A stretch of DNA of 64,000 nucleotides from Pontibacterium sinense (lineage in GTDB: Bacteria; Pseudomonadota; Gammaproteobacteria; Pseudomonadales; Balneatricaceae): positions 1-64,000 of the forward strand of contig NZ_JADEYS010000022.1 in assembly GCF_015209595.1 (NCBI RefSeq), written 5' to 3'. The translations under genes and the position numbers were made by a program. Shown piece after piece: positions 26,702-36,012 of this stretch. The notes below the pieces were generated by a model that was not told the origin of the DNA, searched no databases, and worked only from the letters and a program-made list of their open reading frames with translations. The first letter of the stretch is position 1, and every line of letters starts with the position of its first letter.

Positions 26702-28112
26702 GAAACGATACGAGCAGGTCACCGAAACCCTACGTGCACAGATTGAAAGCTACCAGCTCCGTCCCGGTGAGCCTTTACCCTCACTACGCAGCCTGAGCGA
26801 GCAGCTGGCGGTCAGCAAAAACACCGTTATCCACGCTTACCAGCAGCTGGAAGCCGAAGGGCTGATCGAACCACGTCCACGGCAGGGCTTTTTTGTCAGC
26901 CATGGACAACCCTTGCCGGAGGTATCCGCATCGCCCCGTCCGGTGCAGCTAGGTGCACTGGCCCTCAATATTATTCGGGCGGCCTCCTGTTCCGACCTCC
27001 ACCCCCTGGGCAGTGCCGATCCAGACACCCGGTTTCCTGCGCGCGCGCAACTGTATAAAACACTCGCGAAAAATGCGCGCCACCGCGCACATCAGCAATC
27101 CAAAATCAGTCATTACCAACCCCCTCCCGGGAGTGATTTATTAAGGAGCCGGCTGGCACACCACATCAGCGAGTCCGCTTTTGCCTGCAAACCGCAAGAG
27201 ATCATCATCAGTAACGGCACGCAGGAGGGTATCAGCCTGAGCTTGCGCGCCATTGCATCTCCGGGCGATATTATTGCCGTCGAATCACCCAGTTTTTATG
27301 GCACGCTGCAATGCATTGAGGCACTGGGACTGAAAGTCGTCGAGATCCCAACCATTCCCGGTGAAGGTATTAATCTCTGCCTGTTGGACAAGGTCCTGAA
27401 AGAATGGCCGATCAAAGCGCTTTTGCTCAACCCAAACGTCAACAATCCCCTTGGATTCCAGATGCATGTGGGCCAGCAAGAAAAACTGATGGCGATCACC
27501 GAACCCTATCAACTGCCGATCATCGAAGATGACGTATTTGGTGAGCTGAACTATCAGAGCCACCGCCACCCACCCTTAAAAGCACTTGATACCAACGGGA
27601 GGGTCGTGCTGTGCAGCTCTTTCTCCAAATCTCTGGATACGGATATTCGGATAGGCTGGGTAGTGCCCGGTAAGTTCTATGAAGAGATCAATTATCTGAA
27701 GTACGTCACGACACTAGCCTCATCGGGCTTAACCCAAGACGCATCAGCAGAGTTTATGGCCGAACGGCGTTTTGCCCGCCACCTGCGCCGACTCAAACGG
27801 ACCTACCGACAACGCTGGGATCTGATTGCAGAAGATATGTGCCGTCATATGCCCCGGGAAGTATCTTTTTCCCACCCGGAAGGCGGTTATCTGAGCTGGT
27901 TAGAACTGCCTGCGGGCTGTGACGGCGACCGAATCTATCAACAAGCGTTAAGCGAAGGCATCGCCATTACACCCGGCAGCTTGTTTTCCACTCGAGGAGA
28001 ATATCGCCACTGCATCCGGCTGAACTTTTCGGTCTATGATGGCAACCCGGATCTACGCCGTGCGCTGATCCGAGTTAGCGAACTGATTCGTCAGGATATA
28101 GGCAGGCTTTAG
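26700..28112 (+). CDS. MocR-type regulator: GntR DNA-binding domain fused to a class I aminotransferase fold
   Basis: A 470-residue transcription factor. Winged helix at about residues 4-68 (LPSLRSLSEQLAVSKNTVIH, then QLEAEGLIEPRPRQGFFVS). The aminotransferase-like domain begins near 100; the PLP lysine is in CSSFSKSLDTDIRIGWV and the preceding aspartate in IIEDDVFGELNY. It therefore should bind PLP and sense an amino-compound. No Shine-Dalgarno sequence stands before the ATG, whose bases are part of the operator. It ends with a four-base convergent overlap with rlmF. Confidence 0.93.
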   Translation: MKRYEQVTETLRAQIESYQLRPGEPLPSLRSLSEQLAVSKNTVIHAYQQLEAEGLIEPRPRQGFFVSHGQPLPEVSASPRPVQLGALALNIIRAASCSDLHPLGSADPDTRFPARAQLYKTLAKNARHRAHQQSKISHYQPPPGSDLLRSRLAHHISESAFACKPQEIIISNGTQEGISLSLRAIASPGDIIAVESPSFYGTLQCIEALGLKVVEIPTIPGEGINLCLLDKVLKEWPIKALLLNPNVNNPLGFQMHVGQQEKLMAITEPYQLPIIEDDVFGELNYQSHRHPPLKALDTNGRVVLCSSFSKSLDTDIRIGWVVPGKFYEEINYLKYVTTLASSGLTQDASAEFMAERRFARHLRRLKRTYRQRWDLIAEDMCRHMPREVSFSHPEGGYLSWLELPAGCDGDRIYQQALSEGIAITPGSLFSTRGEYRHCIRLNFSVYDGNPDLRRALIRVSELIRQDIGRL

Positions 28113-29080
28113 AGAATCCCAGCCCACCCCTGACGCTGCTCCGCGGTAAGAAAACTCCAGGCAACCAGACGGCTGACCTTATTGCCATGCGCCATCTGAA
28201 TCGTTTCGACGTCCACCGCTCCCGCCTGCTTTAATGCACTGTATATACCCGGCAGGTTGTCATTGTTAGCCACCAAACTGGAGAACCAACACACCTGATC
28301 GGCATAATCAGCACTCTGCTGTGCCATACGGCTAACAAACGCCAACTCACCACCCGGACACCATAACTCGGCCTTCTGGCCACCAAAGTTCAATGCCGGA
28401 GCCCCCTTTCTTCCACCTTTTTTTGCCTTGCCGAGATTTTTCAGCTTGCGCTGAGTCCCCGCACTAGCCGCTTCCTGTGAAGCATGGAAGGGTGGATTAC
28501 ACAGACTGAAATCGAATAACTCATCGCTACCAATCATCCCCGTAAAGATATCCTCAGGGTTCTTCTGCTGACGACACTTAATAGCCTTGTGTAATGCTGG
28601 GTTAGAATCTGCAATTAGTTTTGCCGAACCAACCGCCACAGGATCGATATCCGTACCGACAAACCGCCACCCATAACTACAGTGTCCCACGATCGGATAG
28701 ATCAGGTTTGCACCGGTACCAATATCCAAGCCAATAACTTTACGTCCCTGAGGAATCTCGCCCCCATTATCCTTCGCCAACAGATCCGCCAGGTGATGGA
28801 TATAATCCGCACGCCCCGGAACCGGAGGACATAAATAATTGGGTGGAATATCCCAATGCAACAACCCATAGTGATGCAGTAACAGCGCTTTGTTCAGCGC
28901 CTTCACGGCCGCAGGGTCAGCGAAATCCACCGACAGATCACCAAACCGGTTTTCCGCGACAAAAGGTTCAAGCTCGGGACAGCTCTTAATTAGCGCGGGC
29001 AAATTGTAGCGTTCTGCGTGTGGGTTGCGTGGATGCAAACCGGGCTTTCGGGGTGAATGCGTCTGGGATCTGGAGGACAT
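28109..29080 (-). CDS. rlmF: 23S rRNA (adenine-1618-N6)-methyltransferase
   Basis: A 323-residue SAM-dependent methyltransferase acting on A1618 of 23S rRNA. The N-terminal basic segment, GLDIGTGANLIYPIVG (SAM motif I), FVGTDIDPVAVGSA and the catalytic NPPFHAS are all visible, matching E. coli RlmF (YbiN). The ATG at 29080 (MSSRSQTHSPRKPG) gives the family length; upstream codons in frame do not resemble the family. Confidence 0.94.
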   Translation of the reverse strand: MSSRSQTHSPRKPGLHPRNPHAERYNLPALIKSCPELEPFVAENRFGDLSVDFADPAAVKALNKALLLHHYGLLHWDIPPNYLCPPVPGRADYIHHLADLLAKDNGGEIPQGRKVIGLDIGTGANLIYPIVGHCSYGWRFVGTDIDPVAVGSAKLIADSNPALHKAIKCRQQKNPEDIFTGMIGSDELFDFSLCNPPFHASQEAASAGTQRKLKNLGKAKKGGRKGAPALNFGGQKAELWCPGGELAFVSRMAQQSADYADQVCWFSSLVANNDNLPGIYSALKQAGAVDVETIQMAHGNKVSRLVAWSFLTAEQRQGWAGIL

Positions 29081-29217
29081 GTCGTAACCACTGAGAAGAA
29101 TCAGCGTGTATTGTAACAGCCCGCCAAGATTATGATGAATGCAAAAGCACGAAGATAAGTTGAGGCCCAACCCACGTGACAGCAGGCCGGACAACTCTCA
29201 TCCGGCAAGAAAGGTAA

Positions 29218-30123
29218 TTACAGACTGGCGTAGACGATGCCGATCCAAACACGGCTCGACAGGAAACCATCGGCCCACTCATCCCAGCGATCGCTCAAGC
29301 CCTTCAATTGAATCTGCCCCAGGTTCATACCCTGATCTTTCATAGCTTGCACCTCCGCCGCCGTCCCCACCAGCATCGCGTGAAACGCTTTCATATCGGC
29401 TTTGGTCGCTAACGGTCCATGCCCCGGAATGATCTTAGTTTCATCATCGAGTTCAGCCAGCAAAGCTTCGATATTCTGAGCCATCTTCAACACATTACCG
29501 CCGCTGTCGACATCCACAAACGGAAAGAAGCCATTGAAGAAATGATCACCCGTATGTACCACATTGGCGTTCGTAAAAAAGACGACAGAGTCTCCGTCGG
29601 TATGCCCACCAGCATAATGCACCAATTTAACGGTCTCGCCATTCATGTGCAGCGTCAGAGTGCTATCGTAGGTCAGCGAAGGGACCGCTGCCTCTGGATA
29701 AGGCTCCGACACCATGTTAAACAGGCGGATCTCCTGCTTCGTCAGCAAACGAACACGTACGTTATCATGCGCGACAATTTGCGCATGCTCGCCCAGTGCC
29801 AGGTTACCCTGTGTATGATCCCCGTGCCAGTGGGTATTCACCACATAAGTTAACTTCTCCAACCCACCGTGCTTGGCCACTTCGCGGGTTAGCGCAGGCG
29901 ACAGACTTTTATAATCATCGTCTACCATCAGCATCCCCTGCTCACCCTTAAGCAGAGCAATATTGCCACCTTTACCTTGCAGCAACAGAATCTGATCACT
30001 CACCTGAGTCGTTCGAAAAGAGGGGGTTTCAGCCTTATGACCGTGGTTTTCAGCCTGCGCAACCAGTGGCACACTGCAGATCATGACAGTTAACGCGGAT
30101 ACACACAGTTTTTTCAGATACAT
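29218..30123 (-). CDS. secreted metallo-beta-lactamase-fold hydrolase
   Basis: A 301-residue protein with a signal peptide (LKKL, hydrophobic core, cleavage near AQAEN). Zinc ligands are in NTHWHGDHTQGN, HYAGGHTDGDSVVFF, THTGD-like NVVHTGDHFFNG and the final IIPGHGPLA, so two metal sites look complete. It acts in the periplasm. It resembles SoxH/quinoprotein-relay type MBL proteins more than classical beta-lactamases, but its substrate is unknown. The ATG has GGAGGG upstream. It is 72 bp before a small membrane-protein gene on the same strand. Confidence 0.87.
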   Translation of the reverse strand: MYLKKLCVSALTVMICSVPLVAQAENHGHKAETPSFRTTQVSDQILLLQGKGGNIALLKGEQGMLMVDDDYKSLSPALTREVAKHGGLEKLTYVVNTHWHGDHTQGNLALGEHAQIVAHDNVRVRLLTKQEIRLFNMVSEPYPEAAVPSLTYDSTLTLHMNGETVKLVHYAGGHTDGDSVVFFTNANVVHTGDHFFNGFFPFVDVDSGGNVLKMAQNIEALLAELDDETKIIPGHGPLATKADMKAFHAMLVGTAAEVQAMKDQGMNLGQIQLKGLSDRWDEWADGFLSSRVWIGIVYASL

Positions 30124-30195
30124 CAACTTTCCCTCCATTTGATTATTCGACTCCAACCCAACAGCCAACAAAGCTGCAAGGGTAGTCATTGAACG

Positions 30196-30621
30196 TTATT
30201 TCAGATCCTTTATCACCATCTTTATCTGTAACCGAACTTCATCGATTTCAGCGACGATTTGATCAGACGAATCATTATCCTGACCCAGCCGCTCCCAGTT
30301 TTCCCCCCAGGATAAACGCAGACCTTCAGCCTTTTCACCCACCTTGGGACCAATCAAACTGCTCAGATCAGAAATTAACCCCACCTTGATCCAACCTTTG
30401 CGAGGGTTACCTTCCACTTCATCATGGTCGTAATGTGCTGCGTATACCAGCTGCTCCAGCTCAGACAGCGTGTTCAACACAGAAAATGCGGCCATACGGA
30501 TATTGCTGTTATCTTCCGTCGCCTCCAGCCGCCACGCGTTGTAACTGAAGCCCAACAGCGAGAACATCACACTGAACACTGCCGTGAAATAATATACTTT
30601 TAGCTTCCGTCCCAGCTCCAT
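30196..30621 (-). CDS. hypothetical single-pass membrane protein
   Basis: A 141-residue protein not recognised as any family. One membrane segment (about residues 10-27) follows a short basic cytoplasmic start, leaving an acidic, largely helical periplasmic domain with no cysteines or metal motifs. GGGAG lies close before the ATG. It is on the same strand as, and 72 bp upstream of, the secreted metallo-hydrolase gene, so co-transcription is possible. Confidence 0.6.
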   Translation of the reverse strand: MELGRKLKVYYFTAVFSVMFSLLGFSYNAWRLEATEDNSNIRMAAFSVLNTLSELEQLVYAAHYDHDEVEGNPRKGWIKVGLISDLSSLIGPKVGEKAEGLRLSWGENWERLGQDNDSSDQIVAEIDEVRLQIKMVIKDLK

Positions 30622-30807
30622 AACTCCCGCTCCGTTCCTGCACTTACATCAGATTACATCATAAATACGCATCCTGATAATTCAGCTCAGCATCACAGTC
30701 TCGTCAAGCAGGCCGCATCATCACGTTGCTTTAATTGCACTCAATTGTGACAGTTTTATGAAGATTAATTGAATCGTTTGACCCAGACCAAACAGATATA
30801 TTCTAAT

Positions 30808-30819
30808 ATGTATATACAT
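30808..30819. promoter_or_regulatory. 12-bp palindrome before the ribbon-helix-helix gene
   Basis: ATGTATATACAT is a perfect palindrome in an AT-rich tract 81 bp before the start of the small ribbon-helix-helix protein. A TTGACC hexamer lies at 30779-30784. Short AT-rich palindromes are typical operators of such proteins, so self-regulation is a reasonable guess. Confidence 0.4.
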
Positions 30820-30900
30820 TCAATATACAAACAATACGCGTTGGGTATCAGCTGTATTTGCTATATTCTTCAGCCACTGGACAGGCCCGAGACCAAACAC

Positions 30901-31086
30901 ATGAGTGGGAACAAGAAAGCAAAGAAAAAGAAGAACAGTCAGCTCGTCATCCGGATTAATGATCAGGAGCGAGATAGCTTTGTCTCTTTATGCGAAGAAC
31001 TGGATACCAGCGCGGCCCGCGAGATCCGTCGATTTATTCGCAAGTTTGTAGCAGAAAATAATACTGAATCTGACACTGAGGCCTGA
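30901..31086 (+). CDS. small ribbon-helix-helix-like basic protein
   Basis: A 61-residue protein: a lysine-rich tail (about residues 4-12), a beta-strand-like SQLVIRIND, then two helices (QERDSFVSLCEELD and AAREIRRFIRKFVAEN), and an acidic end. This order matches the MetJ/Arc ribbon-helix-helix DNA-binding fold. I chose ATG 30901 because upstream in-frame codons are AT-rich and not protein-like. It is followed 56 bp later by a 38-codon lysine-rich gene, and no toxin gene of the usual kind is present. The function is unknown. Confidence 0.6.
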   Translation: MSGNKKAKKKKNSQLVIRINDQERDSFVSLCEELDTSAAREIRRFIRKFVAENNTESDTEA

Positions 31087-31142
31087 AAACCTTAAGTGTC
31101 AGAGGTATCCGAGACAAAACTCACTCTAAGGAGCACTGACCG

Positions 31143-31259
31143 ATGGCGAAGATCAAAGTCAAAGCAATCAAGAAAGATATCAAGGCACGCCAGGCTAAAA
31201 TCGCTAAGCACGAAGGTAAGCTGAAAAAACTGCAGAAATTGCTGAAAAAAGCGAAGTAA
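31143..31259 (+). CDS. 38-residue lysine-rich protein
   Basis: A very short gene with AAGGAG nine bases before the ATG and a terminator 25 bp after the stop. The product has 15 lysines in 38 residues and a heptad-like spacing of L, I and A (start MAKIKVKAIKKDIK, end LKKLQKLLKKAK), so it is probably one amphipathic helix. It could bind nucleic acid or act as a histone-like peptide, but no family is recognised. Good signals at both ends argue that it is real. Confidence 0.6.
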   Translation: MAKIKVKAIKKDIKARQAKIAKHEGKLKKLQKLLKKAK

Positions 31260-31283
31260 TTCGCCGCAGTTACTGATTTAAAG

Positions 31284-31311
31284 AGGGGTGGTATTATTTC
31301 CACTCCTTTTT
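31284..31311 (+). terminator. terminator after the lysine-rich small gene
   Basis: An eight-base-pair stem with one G-T pair (31284-31291 with 31300-31307) followed by TTTTT. It closes the transcript that carries the two small basic proteins. The remaining bases to 31440 show nothing I can name. Confidence 0.75.
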
Positions 31312-31444
31312 ATGTGCCCGACGATCAGCACGAAGCACAACCCCTCCTCGCCTCCCGCACTCCGACATTTGATTTATCACCCTCAATTAAGCATCCCTTT
31401 GGTAAACATACCCACGACTTATACCAATTGGCTTTTTTTAGACA

Positions 31445-31472
31445 TAAAAAAACCCGGCCAAGGCCGGGTTTT
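31445..31472 (-). terminator. terminator of the rpmB-rpmG operon
   Basis: The stem CCCGGCC/GGCCGGG (31453-31459 with 31462-31468) has an A run on its left, which becomes the T tract of a minus-strand terminator, 17 bp after the rpmG stop. Confidence 0.88.
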
Positions 31473-31488
31473 CTGAGAAGGAAAAATC

Positions 31489-31656
31489 TTATTTGATTTT
31501 AGCTTCTTTGTAGATCACGTGTTTGCGAACAACCGGGTCGTATTTTTTAAATTCGAACTTGTCCGGAGTGTTACGCTTGTTCTTCTGAGTGGTGTAGAAG
31601 TGACCAGTACCAGCAGAAGAAACCAGTTTGATTTTATCAGTAGCGCCTTTAGCCAT
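31489..31656 (-). CDS. rpmG: 50S ribosomal protein L33
   Basis: A 55-residue ribosomal protein read from the minus strand. It begins [20 protein letters not shown] and contains YTTQKNKRN and [19 protein letters not shown], the standard L33 pattern. The CxxC zinc motifs found in some L33 paralogues are absent, so this is the zinc-free form. It lies 11 bp after rpmB in the usual rpmB-rpmG operon. Confidence 0.97.
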   Translation of the reverse strand: MAKGATDKIKLVSSAGTGHFYTTQKNKRNTPDKFEFKKYDPVVRKHVIYKEAKIK

Positions 31657-31667
31657 GATGCAGCTCC

Positions 31668-31904
31668 TTAAACCTTGATACCGTTAGCACGAACTTCAGC
31701 CAGAACTACATCGATACCTTTCTTATCGATGATACGCATACCTTTAGAAGATACACGCAGGCGTACGAATTTGTTTTCGTTTTCTACCCAAAAACGGTGC
31801 CAGTGCAGGTTCGGCAGGAAACGACGACGAGTCTTACGCTGTGAGTGGGAAACGTTGTTCCCGGTTACTGGACGCTTGCCAGTGACCATGCAAACTTTAG
31901 CCAT
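31668..31904 (-). CDS. rpmB: 50S ribosomal protein L28
   Basis: A 78-residue ribosomal protein: [20 protein letters not shown], then [18 protein letters not shown] and a C-terminal VRANGIKV-type end. Length and sequence are standard for gammaproteobacteria. First gene of rpmB-rpmG. In many relatives radC and coaBC are the next genes upstream on the opposite side; here 8.7 kb of other genes intervene. Confidence 0.98.
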   Translation of the reverse strand: MAKVCMVTGKRPVTGNNVSHSQRKTRRRFLPNLHWHRFWVENENKFVRLRVSSKGMRIIDKKGIDVVLAEVRANGIKV

Positions 31905-32374
31905 TGCTAAAAACCCTTTTAAATACAGTTAGATATACTACTTATCATTATGATTATCGAAACAACGTTCAACGCCTGCACTCTCAGGCTCATTATGTTG
32001 CTTCTCAGGCGGAGCGTCCTATACCGAGACAGAATACCATACCAGAGTGCGATAAGAGGTCGCGTATTATACATTAATCATTCACTAACTCCAGCATAAA
32101 CAGCGACTTTATAACACGTGATGATGCATGCTTGCAGGTCATTCACCAACGATGCCCGCGCTGTATGCCTAACGCCCCTAAGTCGCTTCACCGCTTTGAC
32201 CACAGGCCTTACATTGCGACAACTTCAGCTACCCCGCATGCACAATTTTGTCACGTGCGTACAGCCCCCAATCTGAGCTAAACTGGCGGTCAGGATCGCA
32301 GCCCTCCTACATATAGGATAAGAGGCATCCTCACACACCAATTTCTATTGTTGGACAGCCGGAAGTACAGCTGT
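31905..32374. promoter_or_regulatory. gene-free region between rpmB and the CHASE-GGDEF-EAL gene
   Basis: No gene is visible in these 470 bases. On the minus strand a perfect TATAAT (32066-32071) with an ACGCGACC discriminator may be the rpmB promoter, which would give a leader of about 150 bases. On the plus strand no convincing promoter for the c-di-GMP gene stands out. I see no hairpin strong enough to name. Confidence 0.4.
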
Positions 32375-35122
32375 ATGCCTATCCCGAAATATTTGCGACA
32401 ACTCTCTATTCTGACTCTGTTTCTCACGGTCGCGGTCTGGACGGCTCATTTCGTCTACAGCAACCAGGAAGCCGAACACTCTCGGGAATTTGAAAAGCAA
32501 ACAGATGCACTTGCCAATCGCATCGAATCACAAATGCAGCGTCTGTTCATCGCAATAGATGGCGTACGAGGCTTTGCATCCACTCACCCCGCACTAAGCG
32601 CTGCGCAATTTCGGGATTATCTCAACAGCGCCGATTTCTTCACCCAGTTTCCAGCAGTGCGCGCGATCGCGTACGCTCCTCGTATATCTGCTGATGACCT
32701 GCCTATGCTACAGCGCCGATTGATAAACGATGCGGAACGTGAGCATCAGGGATACCCGGCATTTCAGCTCAATCCCGAGGGCAAGCGGGCCCAATACTTC
32801 CCTGCGGTACTGGTGGAGCCTCGTGAAGGCAATGACAACGTTTACGGTTTTGACCTCTGGGCGCATAAACTTCGCCGGGCCGCCGCAGAACAGGCGCGCG
32901 ACAGCGGGCAACCGATTCTATCCGCACCGCTGACACTCTCACAGGATAAAGCATCCGGTTTAAAAGGCGTTCTTTTACTCAACCCGGTGTACACTGCTGG
33001 TATCCCGACACTGAACACCCGTGAACGCCGAGATGCCCATATCGGGTTTATCCCGGTAGGCCTGACCATCGCCTATGCCTTACAGCATATTTTTGATGCA
33101 GACACACAAAGCCAGCTGTACTTCTGCCTGCATGATTCCGGGAAAGAAACCGGTGCGGCCACATCGAATTTGACGAAGATGGATCTTCTGTACAGCAGCT
33201 TCCCCAACGGCAGGACACCAATCAGCGGGGTAAACACCAGTAACAGAGCATCGGTCAACTTTGATATTGCGGGCAGAAACTGGCAATTGATCGCTGAACG
33301 TCGTGAACCACTGCACTGGACCGATCGCTATATCGCCCCTATTTTGATTCTATTGTTGGGTCTCACGCTTGCCATCGGCGCCATCCGTCTGCTGGAAGAT
33401 CTACTGCTACGCTGGCAGTCTACCCATGAAAAACTGCGCTTTGCCGAAAGTGAAGTGAACGCCTTCTTTGATATGTCAGTGGATATGTTCTGCGTCATTG
33501 GCTTTGATGGCTTCTTTAAACAGATCAATCCGGCATGGAGTGAAACGCTTAAGTTCGAACAGGATTACCTGTTAACAACCCCCTTGCGTGAATTGATTCA
33601 TCCAGATGACCTGCAACGCTCCAATGCAGAAATGGTGCACCTTCGACGCGGTGAACAAGTCACCGATTTTCGTAACCGGTATCGCACTCATAAGGGTGAC
33701 TATCGCTGGTTAAGCTGGCGGGGAACCGCATCACCGGATGACCAATTGATCTTTGCCGTTGCTCGCGATGTCACCAGTAAGATGGAAAACGAGGAACGGA
33801 TACAAAAGCTGGCCTACTTTGATTCACTGACCGATCTGGCCAACCGCTCCCATTTTTTGGAACAGCTAAACCGCGAAATCAGTCAGGCAGCACGCCGTCA
33901 AAGTCCGCTGGCGATCTTTTATATCGATCTGGATGGCTTTAAAGATGTAAACGACAGCTTAGGTCACGACGCCGGAGATCAGCTGTTGCAAGAGGTGGCA
34001 GCACGACTCAAGCAACAGCTGCGCTCCTCCGATTTTGCCGCACGCCTTGGCGGTGATGAATTTTGCATCCTGATCAATGACTTGTCAGACAATTACTCGG
34101 CAACCAGCACCGCCCAGCGCGTACTCAACGAGATCAGTAAACCTGTCATCCTCGGCACACGCACACTAACACCCAGAGCCAGTATAGGTATCGCCTACTT
34201 TCCCGATGACGGTAGCGACAGCAACAGTTTAATGAAAGCCGCCGATAGCGCGATGTATTCGGCGAAGAATGCCGGGAAGCATCGTTACGCATGTTACCAA
34301 CCCCATATGACTGCGGAGGCCATGGAACGCCTGCAATTGGAACAGGATCTGCGTCAGGCCATCACCAACAATGAATTGGAGCTGCATTATCAGCCTCAAA
34401 TTTGCTTGAACAGCGGCACCTTAAAGGGCGTGGAAGCTCTGGTACGCTGGCGCCATCCGGAAAAAGGCCTGATCATGCCGCAGCAGTTTATTGAGACAGC
34501 TGAACGCCTGCGCATCATTGATGCACTGGGGGAATGGGTACTCAAGACTGCGCTTGCGCAGACGGTTCGCTGGCACGAGACTAGCAAGGAGCGCTTCACC
34601 ATTGCGGTTAACATCTCACCACTGCACTTCGAGGATGAGCAGCTGTTAACCACCGTAAACCAGGCGTTAGAAGCATCAGGACTGCCACCCGAGTATCTCG
34701 AACTTGAGATCACTGAAACTCGCATTCTGCAGACCAAGGCCGGTCAGGCAAATGCCACTGCGCTGCGTCAAATGGGTGTCCATGTGGCGGTGGATGATTT
34801 TGGGACCGGATATTCCTCACTCACGTTGTTGCAAGATCTGGATATCGACACCATCAAAATTGACCGTTCCTTTATCGCCCCGCTGGCAGATAAGCCAGAA
34901 GCAGCTATATTGTTGGGCACGATTGTCGGTGCCGCGCATGCGTTTGGTGCCAAAGTCATCGCTGAAGGGGTTGAAACACTGGATCAGGCCCGCATTCTGC
35001 ACGGCGTAGGATGCGACCTGGTGCAAGGCTATTATTTCTGCCGACCGGTTCCAGCACTAGAGCTTCCGGCGACAGATCAATCCCTCTACCCGGACACCTC
35101 CACAGCCAAGCCTGTGGCATGA
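32375..35122 (+). CDS. membrane CHASE-PAS-GGDEF-EAL protein
   Basis: A 915-residue inner-membrane c-di-GMP enzyme. Membrane segment 1 (about residues 7-27), a periplasmic CHASE sensor domain (about 55-270), membrane segment 2 (about 318-340), a PAS domain (about 355-470), GGDEF with RLGGDEF intact (559-563) and an RSSD inhibitory site just before it, then EAL with EALVRW (687-692) and DDFGTGYSS. Both activities could be present. ATG 32375 is preferred over a TTG at 32348. Sixteen bases after its stop an HDOD gene starts on the same strand. Confidence 0.92.
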   Translation: MPIPKYLRQLSILTLFLTVAVWTAHFVYSNQEAEHSREFEKQTDALANRIESQMQRLFIAIDGVRGFASTHPALSAAQFRDYLNSADFFTQFPAVRAIAYAPRISADDLPMLQRRLINDAEREHQGYPAFQLNPEGKRAQYFPAVLVEPREGNDNVYGFDLWAHKLRRAAAEQARDSGQPILSAPLTLSQDKASGLKGVLLLNPVYTAGIPTLNTRERRDAHIGFIPVGLTIAYALQHIFDADTQSQLYFCLHDSGKETGAATSNLTKMDLLYSSFPNGRTPISGVNTSNRASVNFDIAGRNWQLIAERREPLHWTDRYIAPILILLLGLTLAIGAIRLLEDLLLRWQSTHEKLRFAESEVNAFFDMSVDMFCVIGFDGFFKQINPAWSETLKFEQDYLLTTPLRELIHPDDLQRSNAEMVHLRRGEQVTDFRNRYRTHKGDYRWLSWRGTASPDDQLIFAVARDVTSKMENEERIQKLAYFDSLTDLANRSHFLEQLNREISQAARRQSPLAIFYIDLDGFKDVNDSLGHDAGDQLLQEVAARLKQQLRSSDFAARLGGDEFCILINDLSDNYSATSTAQRVLNEISKPVILGTRTLTPRASIGIAYFPDDGSDSNSLMKAADSAMYSAKNAGKHRYACYQPHMTAEAMERLQLEQDLRQAITNNELELHYQPQICLNSGTLKGVEALVRWRHPEKGLIMPQQFIETAERLRIIDALGEWVLKTALAQTVRWHETSKERFTIAVNISPLHFEDEQLLTTVNQALEASGLPPEYLELEITETRILQTKAGQANATALRQMGVHVAVDDFGTGYSSLTLLQDLDIDTIKIDRSFIAPLADKPEAAILLGTIVGAAHAFGAKVIAEGVETLDQARILHGVGCDLVQGYYFCRPVPALELPATDQSLYPDTSTAKPVA

Positions 35123-35137
35123 AGGACACTAAACTGC

Positions 35138-35989
35138 ATGACTGATACCCTGACCTTAAACGGCCAGAGACTTCGTATCCCGGTACTCGCAACCGGAGCG
35201 ACCTCACTGATGAAACAACTGTCGGACGATAATATTCCGTTTGAGCAGCTCGCATCCGTGATTGAGCAGTTTCCAAGTATCAGCATGCGCCTTATCGCGC
35301 TGGCGAACTCCGCCTGGTCAGGCTCATCCGTTGAGGTCACCTCGGTGATGGATGCCTGCACACGACTGGGGTTTAATGTGGTGCGCAGTACCAGCATCGC
35401 ATTAGTTGTCTCTGCGCCCTTTGATCCTCACCGCTGCCCCGCCTTTCAGCCCGTGCGCTACTGGCAGGATTCCATGCTGATCGCAGAAGCGGCGTTTGGC
35501 CTGACGCCTGAAGATGGGATGCCGTCTCCGCTCTGTTCACAAACCATGCGCACCCTTGGACTGCTACACAATCTGGGACTGCTCTGGCTCGCGGACAGCA
35601 TGCCACAGGAAACACAGGCCGCTCTCCTACTAAGTTCAGCGGACGATTCCCTTAGCGTAAGTGAAGCCCTGATTGAGACGTGCGGTTTTGACTACTGCAC
35701 CGTGGCCGAAGCACTTTGTAATGAATGGCAACTGCCCGATGCAATGAGTCGTGTACTGGCTCACCAGAATACCCCGGCATACAAGGCTCAGCATTGGCAG
35801 GGCACCGAACTGCTGCGTATCAGTAAACAACTGATCAGAACACTGGGGACCGCAACACCCGAGTCATTGGCACAGATAGAGACAGACACCCTGAGTATCG
35901 AGTTTGCCACCCTACGAGCAGAATATCGCCGCCTGGAACAGCTGCAACCACGGATCAATGACCTGGCCAGCAGCCTGTTCCTGAACTGA
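35138..35989 (+). CDS. HDOD domain protein
   Basis: A 283-residue cytoplasmic protein of the HDOD family, a non-catalytic relative of HD phosphohydrolases used in signalling. It shows the HDOD pattern IEQFPSISMRLIALANSAW, SVMDACTRLGFNVVRS and RTLGLLHNLGLLWLAD, where the HD doublet of true hydrolases is replaced by HN. It follows the CHASE-GGDEF-EAL gene by 15 bp, suggesting one operon and a shared pathway. It converges on the RND genes with a 23-bp gap. Confidence 0.88.
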   Translation: MTDTLTLNGQRLRIPVLATGATSLMKQLSDDNIPFEQLASVIEQFPSISMRLIALANSAWSGSSVEVTSVMDACTRLGFNVVRSTSIALVVSAPFDPHRCPAFQPVRYWQDSMLIAEAAFGLTPEDGMPSPLCSQTMRTLGLLHNLGLLWLADSMPQETQAALLLSSADDSLSVSEALIETCGFDYCTVAEALCNEWQLPDAMSRVLAHQNTPAYKAQHWQGTELLRISKQLIRTLGTATPESLAQIETDTLSIEFATLRAEYRRLEQLQPRINDLASSLFLN

Positions 35990-36012
35990 TTTGCTCGGAA
36001 AGCACCTATACA

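Noticed and set aside
30901-31259. The small basic gene pair as a toxin-antitoxin module
   Set aside because: The first product resembles an antitoxin-type DNA-binding fold, but the second is a lysine-rich helix unlike RelE, ParE, HicA or other known toxins, and the gap of 56 bp is long for such pairs.
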